Shown here piece by piece: positions 1 through 8,251 of a DNA stretch of 35,994 nt. The translations under genes were made by a program, and so were the position numbers. Within the stretch, counting starts at the first letter, position 1. Each line of letters opens with the position of its first letter. The stretch is from assembly GCA_016209495.1 (NCBI GenBank), contig JACQVX010000042.1:1-35994 (forward strand), given 5' to 3'. Origin of the DNA: Planctomycetota bacterium (GTDB taxonomy: Bacteria; Planctomycetota; JACQVX01). The notes beneath the pieces were generated by a model. It searched no databases. It saw only the letters and a program-made list of their open reading frames with translations, and was not told the DNA's origin.

Positions 1-1140
1 CCCGTAGATCGCGTCCAGCCTCGCCGCGGTGACGCGGACATCGAAGCGCTCGCGGACCGTCCTCTGCCCCGCCTCGGCCAGCCTGCCCCGGAGCGCCGGG
101 TCTCCCAGCAGCCTCTCCAGCGCCTCCGCCAGGGCCCGGGGCTCCCTCGGCGGGACGAGGAGCGCGTCCACCCCGTCCGTGACGGCCTCCGGCACCCCCC
201 CGGCCCGGGTGGCCACGACCGGGGTCCCCGCGGCCATGGCCTCGATGAGCACCCGCCCGAAGGGCTCCTCCCAGGAGGGCATGGCCAGGACGTCCATGGC
301 CCGGAGGACCGCGCCCACGTCGCGCCGGAATCCGGTGAAGATGAACCGCTCCGCAAGGCCCACCTGCAAGACACGCGCGCGCAGGCCCTCCAGGAAGCCC
401 CGCGCCGGGAAGGGGTCGTCGCCCACCACCAGGAACCGCGCCTCCGGGACCCGCTCCGCCAGGGCCATCCCGGCCTCCACGAAGACCTCATGGCCCTTCC
501 GTGGGATGACGTAGCCGAGGACGCCCACCACCTGCCGCCCCTCGAGGCCCCACTCCCTCCGCAGGGCGGCGCCGTCCGAGCCGCCCAGGGCCTCGAGGTC
601 CACCCCGTTGTGGAGCACCTCCACCGGCAGGGCGGCCTCCCGGAAGGGCCGCGCGCAGTGGTCCGTGATGGCCAGCCAGAGCCTCACCCCCTCGCGCACG
701 GCCTTGCGCCGGACGGAGGCGATCCACGCCGGCTCCACCAGGTCGCGCACGTGGCACAGCACCGGCGTCCGGGTGCGGCCCCCCGCGTGGACCCCGGCGT
801 AGACGTACGGCAGCGAGTTGACGTGGATCAGGGAGGCGTCCACCTCCGCCGCCAGGGCGGCCACCCGCCGCAGGGTGGCCATGGGGTTCCACCAGCGGTG
901 CAGGTTGGGCGAGCGGACGCGGAGCACGCGGACGTCCACGCCCGCCTCGCGCACCCGGCGGGCCATCTCCCCCTCGGAGGGGACCGCCACCACGGGCTCC
1001 CAGCGCCGGCTCAGGTGGGCGAGGACGGCCAGGAGGCTGTTCTCACCCCCGCCCACGAAGGGCGCGCTCACCAGGTAGAGGACGTGGCGCGGCTCGGGCA
1101 CGACGAAGCCTTCGGGCCCCGGCACCGCGCCCGCCGTCAC
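1..1140 (-). CDS. GT4 family glycosyltransferase (3' end cut by window edge)
   Basis: A retaining, nucleotide-sugar-dependent GT-B glycosyltransferase, predicted to add one sugar to the lipid-linked glycan at the cytoplasmic face. The visible 380 codons are open to the edge of the window. The N-terminal half starts with HVLYLVSAPFVGGGENSLL, a typical acceptor-domain start with a Gly-rich loop. The C-terminal half carries the GT4 donor-site signature: VVGVLGYVIPRKGHE, then PSWEEPFGRVLIEAMAAG, the E-x7-E type motif, then TRAGGVPEAV. The GTG start overlaps the stop of the upstream GT2-methyltransferase fusion by four bases (GTGA), so the two are probably translationally coupled. Only the last residues are likely to be missing. 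Sugar and linkage are unknown. Confidence 0.85.
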   Translation of the reverse strand, partial: MTAGAVPGPEGFVVPEPRHVLYLVSAPFVGGGENSLLAVLAHLSRRWEPVVAVPSEGEMARRVREAGVDVRVLRVRSPNLHRWWNPMATLRRVAALAAEVDASLIHVNSLPYVYAGVHAGGRTRTPVLCHVRDLVEPAWIASVRRKAVREGVRLWLAITDHCARPFREAALPVEVLHNGVDLEALGGSDGAALRREWGLEGRQVVGVLGYVIPRKGHEVFVEAGMALAERVPEARFLVVGDDPFPARGFLEGLRARVLQVGLAERFIFTGFRRDVGAVLRAMDVLAMPSWEEPFGRVLIEAMAAGTPVVATRAGGVPEAVTDGVDALLVPPREPRALAEALERLLGDPALRGRLAEAGQRTVRERFDVRVTAARLDAIYG

Positions 1141-2450
1141 GGCTCCCCCTCCGGGCTCCCGGCGAGGCGGCGCGCGCCCCGCGCGGGCCCCCACGGGACC
1201 CTCCGGCACCGTAGGACCAGCTCCGCCCCCGCTATGGTCCGGTGCTCCTCCTCGCGGAAGCCGGCGGCGCGGAGCCGTTCCCGGATCGAGCGGGCGGTGT
1301 AGCGGGTGATGTGCTGCCGGGCGTAGGCCCCCGGCACGAGCCGCCGGTAGAGGGGCCCCAGGCACCTCCAGGCCAGGCTGTCCCAGTCCGGCGTGCTGAG
1401 GATGAGGGTACCGTCCGGGCCCAGGACGCGCCGGAACTCCTCCAGGGAGAGGTCCTCCTCCGGGACGTGCTCCACCACGGCGGTGCAGATCAGCTCGTCG
1501 AAGCTCCCATCCCGGAAGGGGAGCCGCTCCAGGGAGGCGTTCACCCGCCGGGGATTCGTCTCCCGGAGGAACATGAGCTTCCGCAGGCGCACGTCCAGGC
1601 CCACGGCCTGGGGCAGGCTCTTGGTGATCTGGCTGGAGCCGCAGCCCACGTCCAGGACCCGGTGGGGGGATCGGCTGAAGGCCATCACGATGGCATGGCG
1701 CCGCCGGTGCCAGAAGCGCTGGAGCGGATGGCGACTCCGGAAGGCCCTCTCGTCGTAGTCGGCCGCGATGCAGGAGTTCCTGGTCCGCCACATCCGGTAG
1801 AGGTTGCGCCCGTAGGCCAGGGCGAACGGCAGGAGCCGGGCGTGGGAGCGGCCCGCCCCGCGCGGCTTGTAGGGGAAGGGCAGCTCGTGGACCCGCCACC
1901 CCTCCACGTAGGCCTTGATCAGGATTTCCTGAAGGATCTCGAAGTCCCGGGACCCCAGGTCGAGGGACTCCAGGACCCTGCGGTCGTAGAGGCGAAACCC
2001 GCTGGAGAGGTCCCGGAAGGGGAGGTCCAGCACCACGCCGTAGACCCGGTTGAGGACGGCGCTGAGGACCCGTCGAAAGACGGGCATCTCCGCCATCCCC
2101 CCCCGCACGTAGCGCGAGGCGATCACCACGTCTCCCTGGTCCCGGGCGCGGTAGAGGTTGCGAACGATATAGGGGTCGTGGGAGAGGTCCGAGTCCATGG
2201 TGAGGACGTGGGCCCCGCGCGAGCGACCGAATGCCTCCCGCAGGGCGCCGCCGTAGCCAGGCTCCCGCTGGCGCAGGACCTGGCAGCCCTGGGCCTCGGC
2301 CACCTCGCGGGTCCCGTCCGTGGACCCGGCGTCGGCCACGATCACCTCGTGGGCCACGTCCATGCCTTCGAGGATGCGCCGCAGCCTGGGAAGGAGGACC
2401 TCCAGGTTCTCGCGCTCGTCGAAGGTCGGCAGGACGACCGAGAGGTCCAT
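1137..2450 (-). CDS. Fusion of a DPM1-like GT2 glycosyltransferase with a SAM methyltransferase
   Basis: Residues 1-230 form a GT2 domain of the dolichol/polyprenol-phosphate mannosyltransferase type: VVLPTFDEREN, then ADAGSTDGT, then the metal-binding DSD in LTMDSDLSHDP, then the SSGFRLYDRRVL motif of this family. Residues 240-425 form a class I SAM methyltransferase: RVLDVGCGSSQI (motif I), LICTAVVEHVPEEDL, and the C-terminal strand. Known relatives of the first half load a sugar onto polyprenyl phosphate; the methyltransferase may modify that sugar or the glycan. There is no C-terminal membrane segment. The start is uncertain: the ATG at 2450 begins the conserved MDLSVVLPT, but a GTG at 2465 lies one base after an AGGAGG, while the ATG is 16 bases away. 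Residue positions above are counted from the GTG. A GTGA overlap couples it to the GT4 downstream. Confidence 0.85.
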   Translation of the reverse strand: MDLSVVLPTFDERENLEVLLPRLRRILEGMDVAHEVIVADAGSTDGTREVAEAQGCQVLRQREPGYGGALREAFGRSRGAHVLTMDSDLSHDPYIVRNLYRARDQGDVVIASRYVRGGMAEMPVFRRVLSAVLNRVYGVVLDLPFRDLSSGFRLYDRRVLESLDLGSRDFEILQEILIKAYVEGWRVHELPFPYKPRGAGRSHARLLPFALAYGRNLYRMWRTRNSCIAADYDERAFRSRHPLQRFWHRRRHAIVMAFSRSPHRVLDVGCGSSQITKSLPQAVGLDVRLRKLMFLRETNPRRVNASLERLPFRDGSFDELICTAVVEHVPEEDLSLEEFRRVLGPDGTLILSTPDWDSLAWRCLGPLYRRLVPGAYARQHITRYTARSIRERLRAAGFREEEHRTIAGAELVLRCRRVPWGPARGARRLAGSPEGEP

Positions 2451-2536
2451 CGCCGCGCAGGCCACTCCTCCTGCCCGCCGTGGCTATCGTTCCGTGACAC
2501 GAGGATGGCTGTCAAGGAGAATGACCGAGGGGTCCG

Positions 2537-2545
2537 TGCTATATT
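2537..2545 (+). promoter_or_regulatory. Possible extended -10 element upstream of the cupin gene
   Basis: The bases TGCTATATT match an extended -10 (TGn plus a TATAAT-like hexamer) in the 114-bp divergent gap between the GT2 fusion and the cupin gene. No -35 hexamer is recognisable at 16-18 bp, and the predicted start would fall at the edge of the ribosome-binding site. This is a weak call. Confidence 0.25.
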
Positions 2546-2564
2546 CCCGCGGGAGGAGGTCCGC

Positions 2565-3089
2565 ATGCCCATCCGCCAGGTCTCGCTCGAGGTCTTCCAG
2601 GCCGAGGGCCCGGTGGTCCGGGTCCACCGCGAGGACCTCCGACCCGTGCGGGAGGGCGCCGCGCGGAGCCCGCGGCGGCGCTCCCGGATCTGCGCCCACC
2701 CGGGGCCCCAGGACCCTACCCAGGAGATGATCAACGTCCTCGCCCGTGACACCATCGTCCGGCCCCACATCCATCCGGGCCGGGTGGAGTCCTTCCACGT
2801 CGTGGAGGGCCTGCTCACCGTCGTCCTCTTCGAGGACGACGGCCGGGTCATGGACACCGTCCCCATGGGCGAGTTCCGCTCCGGGCGGTCCTTCTTCTAC
2901 CGCATGACCCGCCCCCTCTACCACACCACCCTCCCGGAGTCGGATTTCGTGGCCTTGCACGAGGTCACCCAGGGACCCTTCACGCGGGAGGGCACCGTCT
3001 TCGCCGGGTGGTCGCCGGCCGAGGGCCCCGACGGGGCGCTCCGGGATTGGCTCCTCGAGCTGCGCCGGCGCGTGGGGGCCCTCGCCTGA
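2565..3089 (+). CDS. wbuC: WbuC family cupin-fold protein
   Basis: A 174-residue cytoplasmic cupin. It shows the pattern known from WbuC proteins of O-antigen clusters: RICAHPGPQDPTQEMINVL, then RPHIHPGRVESFHVVEG, in which the two His and the Glu are the expected metal ligands, followed by TTLPESDFVALHEVTQGPF. The biochemical role of WbuC is not established; it recurs beside sugar-modifying genes. The ATG follows a strong GGGAGGAGG ribosome-binding site at 2551-2559, five bases upstream. It is the only plus-strand gene between 1 and 8201 and splits the minus-strand genes into two transcription units, so it may have been inserted. An upstream open extension in this frame is antisense noise. 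Confidence 0.85.
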   Translation: MPIRQVSLEVFQAEGPVVRVHREDLRPVREGAARSPRRRSRICAHPGPQDPTQEMINVLARDTIVRPHIHPGRVESFHVVEGLLTVVLFEDDGRVMDTVPMGEFRSGRSFFYRMTRPLYHTTLPESDFVALHEVTQGPFTREGTVFAGWSPAEGPDGALRDWLLELRRRVGALA

Positions 3090-3143
3090 CCGGGCCGCCC
3101 GCGCCTGCCCTCACGACCTCACCCACGCGACCGCGTCCTTGGC

Positions 3144-4310
3144 TCAGGCCCCGCGTGGCGGGACCACGAGCCGCAGCCCCTCGAAGCGGGCCCGGAGCCG
3201 GTCGTGGACCGCCTGGGCCTGGGGCTGGGGCAGGGCCACATAGACCGGCGTCCCCCGGGGGGCGGCGGCCGGGGCGACGATGGGGCGTCCCATGTGGGTC
3301 CTTCCGGCGCGGCAGGGGTCCTCGTCGACGAAGAGGCCCACCCGGTCCCCCAGCTCCGCCGCCAGCCAGGTCGCCGCGAGGGACGAGCCCAGGACCCCCA
3401 GGGGCGAAGGGACTCCCGCCGCCGTCTCGCGCGCGTGGTCGGCCACCGTCCCGAGCCAGGCGAGGCCGGCACGCGCGGCCGCCGTCGGGTCCGGCGGCCG
3501 CGAGGGGGCGGGCCCGCCCGCGGCGGCGGGTCCGCCGTCCGTGGCCAGGACGGTCAGCTCCCTCGGGACCCAGCCCTCCGCGATCGTCTGCGGGCGGAGC
3601 CCCGCTCGCCCCAGGACCGCCCCCAGGGTCCCGGCGGTGAAGTGGGAGGCGTGGTCGGCCACCAGGAGTTCGAAGGGGTTCCGGCGGTGGTCCGGCACCT
3701 CCACGACCACCCGGCCTCCCGGGCGCAGCTTGGCGCGCAGCCGGCCCAGGGTGCGGACCGGCTCGCTCAGGTGCTCGAGGACGTGGATCAGGACGACGAC
3801 ATCGAACTCGCCCGGGGCCTCCTCGGGCAGCCCCACGTGGAATCCCTCCACCCCGGGCACGCCGAGGACCTCCGCGCGCCGGCGGCTACCGAGCTCCGTA
3901 CCCACCAGCCGCCAGCCGGGCGAGCGCGCGTGGAAGGCGCGGAGGAAGGCCCCGTTCCCGCAGCCCACGTCCAGGAGCCGGCCCGTGGCGGCCACCGGGA
4001 GCTGCTCGAGGACCCGCTCCAGGAGCCGCTCCGAGCGTCCCGCCGCCTGGCCCGAGACCGGGTCGAAGACCGCCTGCTCCGCGCCGCCGCCCTGGGGATA
4101 GAGCTCGTAGTCGGCGTAGATGGCCCGGCAATCGGCCTCCCACGCCTCCTCCTGGGGCTTCTGGAGACAGCCGCAGGGGCGGCAGCCGGCGAGCCTCCCA
4201 CCCGCCGGCCAAGGGCGGCAGTCCGAGGTCACGCGCCGGAACCCCGGGAAGCCCTCCAGCTCCTCCAGGTCGCCGGAGCCGCAGACCCGGCAGGGCGGCC
4301 TCCCCTTCAC
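3144..4310 (-). CDS. Three-part SAM-dependent methyltransferase with N-terminal zinc-ribbon-like motif
   Basis: A 388-residue protein. Residues 6-45 contain paired cysteines (CRVCG, then CRPCGC), resembling the zinc-binding start of sugar C-methyltransferases. Residues 110-250 form a class I methyltransferase core with GRLLDVGCGNGAF (SAM loop), VVVLIHVLEHLSEP and the LRPGGRVVVEVPD strand. Residues 305-388 look like a second Rossmann-type domain (LGVLGSSLAATWLAAEL, FVDEDPCRAGRTHMGRPI), as found at the C-terminus of that enzyme group. A low-complexity Pro/Ala linker joins the last two parts. The GTG start overlaps the stop of the RmlD-like gene by four bases (GTGA). It ends 54 bp from the convergent cupin gene. 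The substrate is unknown. Confidence 0.8.
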   Translation of the reverse strand: MKGRPPCRVCGSGDLEELEGFPGFRRVTSDCRPWPAGGRLAGCRPCGCLQKPQEEAWEADCRAIYADYELYPQGGGAEQAVFDPVSGQAAGRSERLLERVLEQLPVAATGRLLDVGCGNGAFLRAFHARSPGWRLVGTELGSRRRAEVLGVPGVEGFHVGLPEEAPGEFDVVVLIHVLEHLSEPVRTLGRLRAKLRPGGRVVVEVPDHRRNPFELLVADHASHFTAGTLGAVLGRAGLRPQTIAEGWVPRELTVLATDGGPAAAGGPAPSRPPDPTAAARAGLAWLGTVADHARETAAGVPSPLGVLGSSLAATWLAAELGDRVGLFVDEDPCRAGRTHMGRPIVAPAAAPRGTPVYVALPQPQAQAVHDRLRARFEGLRLVVPPRGA

Positions 4311-5176
4311 AGCCCCAGGCCCTCCGCCAGGGCCACCTCCGGCCGCGGCCGAGACCAGCCCAGGACCGCGGCCAGCGCGCCGGGGTCCAGGGCGGTGTGG
4401 GCGGGCCTCAGGGCCTCCGCGACGCCCCGCTCGGCCCCTCGCACCGGCCTCACGCGGTCCACGGGGGCGCCCACCCGACGGGCGAGGCTGGAGGCGGCCT
4501 CGTCATAGCGCAGGTCCGCCGCCGCCGTGGCCTGGTAGGTGCCCGCCATCCGCCGCTCCCCCAGCGCGCGCAGGACCCCGATGGCGTCGTCCAGGGCGAG
4601 GGGGGCGCACACCTTGTCCACGAAGGCCTCGACCGGCTCGCCCCGCCGGAGGGCGCGGACCCAGGAGGCGAAGGGCTCGGTGCGCGGGCCCACCACCTTG
4701 CCCAGGCGCAGCACCGCCGCCGAGGTCCCCAGGTCCTGGAGGGCCGACTCCACCCGGGCCTTCTGGCGGCCGTACTCCAGGGCGGGACAGGACGGGTCCG
4801 AGACCCTCCGGTGGGGGACCGTGCCGTCGAAGACCAGGTTCGTGGACGGAAAGACCACGAAGGCCCCCTGCGAGGCCAGGACGCGGGCCAGGCGGACCGT
4901 GGCATCCACGTTGACCCGGCCGGTCCCCGCCGGGTCGCGCTCGCAGGCCGCCAGGTCCGTGACGGCGGCGCAGAGATAGGCCAGGCCCACGGGCCCCGGG
5001 AGCCGCCCCTCGCACCCCTCCTCCGCCAGGTCCAGCCGGGGCCGACCGTCCACCCCGCGGGGGGCCCGCCGGCTCGTCCCCAGGACCCGGGCCCCCGCCC
5101 GGGTCCATGCCTCCACCAGGGCGCCCCCCAGCAGGCCATCGGCGCCCGCCACGAGGACGGGGGCCTGGCCGATCAA
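4307..5176 (-). CDS. RmlD-like NAD(P)-dependent sugar-nucleotide reductase
   Basis: An extended short-chain dehydrogenase of 289 residues in the RmlD (dTDP-4-dehydrorhamnose reductase) family. The N-terminus holds the cofactor loop GADGLLGG (residues 11-18); DLAACERDPAGTGRVN and FPSTNLVFDGT match the RmlD pattern; the YGRQK tetrad supplies the catalytic Tyr and Lys. Members reduce a 4-keto-6-deoxy NDP-sugar; here the RmlB-like enzyme two genes upstream could supply the substrate. The proposed start is a TTG whose last bases overlap the TGA of the upstream methyltransferase (TTGA). No better start lies nearby, and the conserved VLVAGADG begins six codons later. It overlaps the next gene by GTGA. 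Confidence 0.8.
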   Translation of the reverse strand: MIGQAPVLVAGADGLLGGALVEAWTRAGARVLGTSRRAPRGVDGRPRLDLAEEGCEGRLPGPVGLAYLCAAVTDLAACERDPAGTGRVNVDATVRLARVLASQGAFVVFPSTNLVFDGTVPHRRVSDPSCPALEYGRQKARVESALQDLGTSAAVLRLGKVVGPRTEPFASWVRALRRGEPVEAFVDKVCAPLALDDAIGVLRALGERRMAGTYQATAAADLRYDEAASSLARRVGAPVDRVRPVRGAERGVAEALRPAHTALDPGALAAVLGWSRPRPEVALAEGLGL

Positions 5177-5835
5177 CGCCGGCCCACGCAGAGGGCCATG
5201 AGGTACTGGGCCATGGGGTCGAAGCCGGTGTGGACGACCTCGTCGTTCATGGAGAAGACGAAGACGTCCCGGAAGGCCCGCCCCAGGCACTCCCGGAGGG
5301 CGCCGGCGTTCTTGCAGTTGACATGGCCCTCGCGGCTCGCCACCGAGGCGTGGACCTGGGACTCCAGGGAGGGCGTCCCCACCACCGCCACGCCGCCCTC
5401 GCCCAGGGAGGCCGCCAGGTTCCCGATGAAACGGGCCTCGTCGGCGGGGGGGATGTGCTCCAGGACGTCCACGCTGTAGGCCCCGTCGAATCCCTCGGCC
5501 AGCGGTGCGCGGACCAGGTCGTGGACCCGGCAGTCGAAGCGCCAGGGGTCCTGCATCCGCCCCAGGGCGTCCTGCACGAAGGCCTCGTCGAGGTCGACGG
5601 CCACGAGCGCACCCACCTCCTGCTGCACGATCCGGGAGGCGAAGGCGTCCGCGCAGCCCACCTCCAGGACCCGGCCACGGCCACGCAGCAGCTTCGCGAC
5701 GAACTTGTACCGGGCCAGGGTGAAGAGGAGGTGTCGCGGGTCGTGGTGCCAGGTATAGCTCGTCATGAGCCCCAGCCGGGTAGCGCCGTGGCGGTCGCGG
5801 TGTTCGATGCACCTGTCGTACTGGCCCTCGTGCAT
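5173..5835 (-). CDS. Class I SAM-dependent methyltransferase
   Basis: A 220-residue single-domain methyltransferase. It shows RVLEVGCADAFASRIV (SAM-binding motif I), VDLDEAF (acidic residue for ribose), YSVDVLEHIPPADE (motif IV region) and VAVVGTPSLESQ. The C-terminal stretch FSMNDEVVHTGFDPMAQY is characteristic of small methyltransferases found in O-antigen loci. The start is the ATG at 5835, which shares one base with the upstream stop (TGATG); the reading frame stays open further upstream but only antisense to the neighbour. The next gene begins inside its stop codon. Target unknown; a sugar hydroxyl or carbon is likely from the context. Confidence 0.85.
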   Translation of the reverse strand: MHEGQYDRCIEHRDRHGATRLGLMTSYTWHHDPRHLLFTLARYKFVAKLLRGRGRVLEVGCADAFASRIVQQEVGALVAVDLDEAFVQDALGRMQDPWRFDCRVHDLVRAPLAEGFDGAYSVDVLEHIPPADEARFIGNLAASLGEGGVAVVGTPSLESQVHASVASREGHVNCKNAGALRECLGRAFRDVFVFSMNDEVVHTGFDPMAQYLMALCVGRR

Positions 5836-6830
5836 CAGGGCCGGTGCCTGTATTCCAGGGGCTCGCCCTGGATCTCGTCCCAGCGCGAGTCCACCCACTC
5901 GATCACCCGGGCGATCCCCTCGTCCAGGCCCACGGAGGGCGACCACCCCAGCTCCGTCCGCGCCCTTGTCGAGTCGATGACGTAGGCCGCGTCCTGGCCC
6001 GGCCTCTCGTCCACGACCCGCGTCGCGCGCTCGAAGTCCGCCCCCGCGCCGAGGCAGATGCGCCGCACCACCTCGCGCACGGCGACCCCGGCGTCGGGCG
6101 AGAGGTGATAGACCTCCCCGGGCCGCCCCCGTTCGGCGATGGCCCGCTCGCCCCGCGAGACGTCGCGGACATGGATGTACGACTTCACCGCGCAGCCTCC
6201 ACCGTGCAGCTCGATGGTCCGCCCGAGCCTCAGGTAGACCGCGGTGCGCGGGATGATCTTGTGGAGCTGCTGGTGGGCCCCATAGACGTTCGTCGAGCGC
6301 ACGGTGACCACCGGGAAGCCGAACTGACGGGCATAGGTCGCAAGGAGCAGGTCCGCCGCGGCCTTCGAGGCGGCGTACGGCGTGCTCGGCCTGAGCGGCG
6401 CGTCCTCCCGCACCACCCCGGAGCAGCTCCCGTAGACCTCCGGGGACGAGACGTGCACGTAGCGTCGGAGGTAGTCGCGGCGGCGGAGGGAATTCACCAG
6501 CTCGGCCAGGGCCACGGTGTTGGTGCGGAACCAGTGGTCCGGGTGCTCCCAGCTCGGGGCCACCTCGCTCTGGGCCGCGAAGTTCACCACCACCTGGGGA
6601 CGGAATCCGTCCAGGAGACCCAGGACCCGCCCCATCTCCAGGTTCAGGTCCGCCTGCTCGAAGCGGAAGCGGCCGCCCCCGTGGCGGAGGTAGGGCAGGA
6701 AGGCCGGCCCCTTTTGGGGCGAACGGCTCAGCCCCAGGACGTGGCTAGCGGGGTCCTCCAGGAGGAGGTCGATGAGGTCGCTCCCCGAGAAGGAGTTGCT
6801 CCCGAGCACCGCCCAGCGCTGCTGGCCCAT
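5835..6830 (-). CDS. NDP-sugar 4,6-dehydratase (RmlB-like extended SDR)
   Basis: A 331-residue NAD-dependent sugar-nucleotide dehydratase/epimerase. Cofactor loop GSNSFSG at residues 10-16, VVNFAAQSEVAPSW, the catalytic region HVSSPEVYG (Glu131), YAASK (Tyr152, Lys156), then STNVYGAHQQLHKIIPR and the C-terminal ERPGQD-YVID pattern all match the dTDP-glucose 4,6-dehydratase group. The usual Thr-Asp-Glu triad of RmlB reads Ser-Pro-Glu here: the Asp is replaced by Pro, so dehydration is not certain and epimerisation is possible. It shares an operon with an RmlD-like reductase, which suggests a deoxysugar route. No RmlA-like nucleotidyltransferase is in the window. Confidence 0.8.
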   Translation of the reverse strand: MGQQRWAVLGSNSFSGSDLIDLLLEDPASHVLGLSRSPQKGPAFLPYLRHGGGRFRFEQADLNLEMGRVLGLLDGFRPQVVVNFAAQSEVAPSWEHPDHWFRTNTVALAELVNSLRRRDYLRRYVHVSSPEVYGSCSGVVREDAPLRPSTPYAASKAAADLLLATYARQFGFPVVTVRSTNVYGAHQQLHKIIPRTAVYLRLGRTIELHGGGCAVKSYIHVRDVSRGERAIAERGRPGEVYHLSPDAGVAVREVVRRICLGAGADFERATRVVDERPGQDAAYVIDSTRARTELGWSPSVGLDEGIARVIEWVDSRWDEIQGEPLEYRHRP

Positions 6831-6845
6831 GGCGCGGCGAATCTA

Positions 6846-8201
6846 TCACCTCCCCAGGACCCCCGCCACCATGGCGTGAAGGGCGTCGGACCGCGCGTAG
6901 AGCGCCAGGTTCAGGGCCAGGAGGGCCAGGGCCCAGGCCCGCCGTCCAGGCCGCCAGAGCCACGCGGCCCCCAGGGCCGCCCCCGCCAGGAGGGTAGGCT
7001 CGCAGATGAGCCGGTAGCGGGTGAGGGACTGCACCAGGACGTGGATGGCGAAGTAGTAGGCCACGAAGACCCAGAGGAGGGCCGTGGGGCGCCAGGTCCG
7101 CCGTAGCGCCCAGAGGCCCACGAGGAAGAAGCACGCGCAGAGGCCCCAGTGGACGTTGTAGCGCCCCAGGTAGTAGAGGGGCCCGTCGAAGGGGTAGAGG
7201 AACCATAGTGCCTTCTCCACGAACTTTCGCCCCGCGCGGGCCGGGTCCGCCCGCATGGCCTCCAGGGTGGCCCGCATCAGGATGGGCCCGCGGGCGTGGT
7301 CCGGCGTCCCCTCCCCCACCCGGTCTTCGAAGCCCGGACCCAGGCCGAAGACCTGGCCCCCCTGCTGCCTGCCCGGGTAGTTCCCCAGGAAGAAGGTGAT
7401 GGAGCCCCCGGAGGACACCGGCTCGATGCGGCCAGAGATCCCGTAGTTGCGCAGGGTCCAGGGCGTGATGACCGCCAGGGCCACGACCGAGACCACCAGG
7501 GAGCCCCTCCAGCGCGCGAGGAGCGCGGGCCGGTCCCCGCGGTGCCCCAGGTAGTCCGCCAGGAAGAGGAACGGGGGGAGGAACACGACGGGGGAGCGCA
7601 CGAGCATGGCGGCGCCCAGGACGAGGCCGTCCAGCAGGTCGCCACGACGCCCGCGCGAAGGCCCCACCCGGTTGCGCAGGAAGAGCGTGACGAGAAAGAG
7701 GAACAGGGTCTCCGCCAGGAGGGCGCGGGTGTAGAAGATGAACGCGGGCCACACGGCCGCCCAGGCCGCCGCCAGGAGCCCTACCCCCTGGCTCCCGCCC
7801 GAGACGCGAAGCGCCAGGTCCCGCACCAGGAGGCAGACCAGGAGGCCCATGCCTACCTGCAGGAGCTGCACGCCCAGTGGGTGGACCCCGAACACCGCGT
7901 AGACCGCCGCCAGGAAGAAGGGGTATCCCGGGGCGCGGATGGTGCACGGCTGCCCCCGCAGCCCCTCGGGGACGTAGTTCCCCTCGGGCTCGTCCCACCA
8001 GATGTAGCCCTTCCCCTCCAGCAGGCCCACCGCCAGCATGCTGTAGTCGTAGTCGTCGGAGAAGTAATAGAGGTTGCCGAACTTGTCGGGGTAGCGCCCG
8101 GGGCCCGAGGTGGAGGGGGCGCCCAGGTTCCCCAGCCGGAGGGCCAGGGCGACCAGGAGGATGGCCCCCAGGAGTCGCCGTACGGACTTGCCAGCCTCCA
8201 T
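6846..8201 (-). CDS. Polytopic membrane glycosyltransferase, GT39/PMT-like (GT-C fold)
   Basis: A roughly 451-residue integral membrane protein with about ten hydrophobic segments. The first (LLGAILLVALALRLGNL) is followed by a long extracytoplasmic loop with the acidic pair SDDYDYSMLAVGLLEGKGY, in the position of the metal-binding acidic motif of ArnT/PMT-type enzymes, and by RAPGYPFFLAAVYAVFG. Such enzymes use polyprenyl-phosphate sugars as donors on the periplasmic side. The DPM1-like GT2 genes at 1137 and 11962 could supply that donor. The ATG at 8201 is preferred over an upstream GTG/ATG at 8246 because MEAGKSVRR directly precedes the first membrane segment and leaves space for a divergent promoter. 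Confidence 0.75.
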   Translation of the reverse strand: MEAGKSVRRLLGAILLVALALRLGNLGAPSTSGPGRYPDKFGNLYYFSDDYDYSMLAVGLLEGKGYIWWDEPEGNYVPEGLRGQPCTIRAPGYPFFLAAVYAVFGVHPLGVQLLQVGMGLLVCLLVRDLALRVSGGSQGVGLLAAAWAAVWPAFIFYTRALLAETLFLFLVTLFLRNRVGPSRGRRGDLLDGLVLGAAMLVRSPVVFLPPFLFLADYLGHRGDRPALLARWRGSLVVSVVALAVITPWTLRNYGISGRIEPVSSGGSITFFLGNYPGRQQGGQVFGLGPGFEDRVGEGTPDHARGPILMRATLEAMRADPARAGRKFVEKALWFLYPFDGPLYYLGRYNVHWGLCACFFLVGLWALRRTWRPTALLWVFVAYYFAIHVLVQSLTRYRLICEPTLLAGAALGAAWLWRPGRRAWALALLALNLALYARSDALHAMVAGVLGR

Positions 8202-8251
8202 GGGACTGCGGATGATAGCGCCGTGCGCGGGAAGTCCCACATCCACGCCGG

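Noticed and set aside
490-1302. Long plus-strand open frame opposite the GT4 gene
   Set aside because: The translation is Gly/His/Arg-rich with no domain pattern. It is antisense to a well-supported glycosyltransferase and typical of high-GC shadow frames.
1242-2564. Upstream extension of the cupin reading frame
   Set aside because: The open frame continues antisense to the GT2 fusion, but the conserved protein and a strong ribosome-binding site begin at 2565.
3090-3143. Bidirectional terminator between the cupin gene and the convergent methyltransferase
   Set aside because: No stem followed by a T-run could be seen on either strand.
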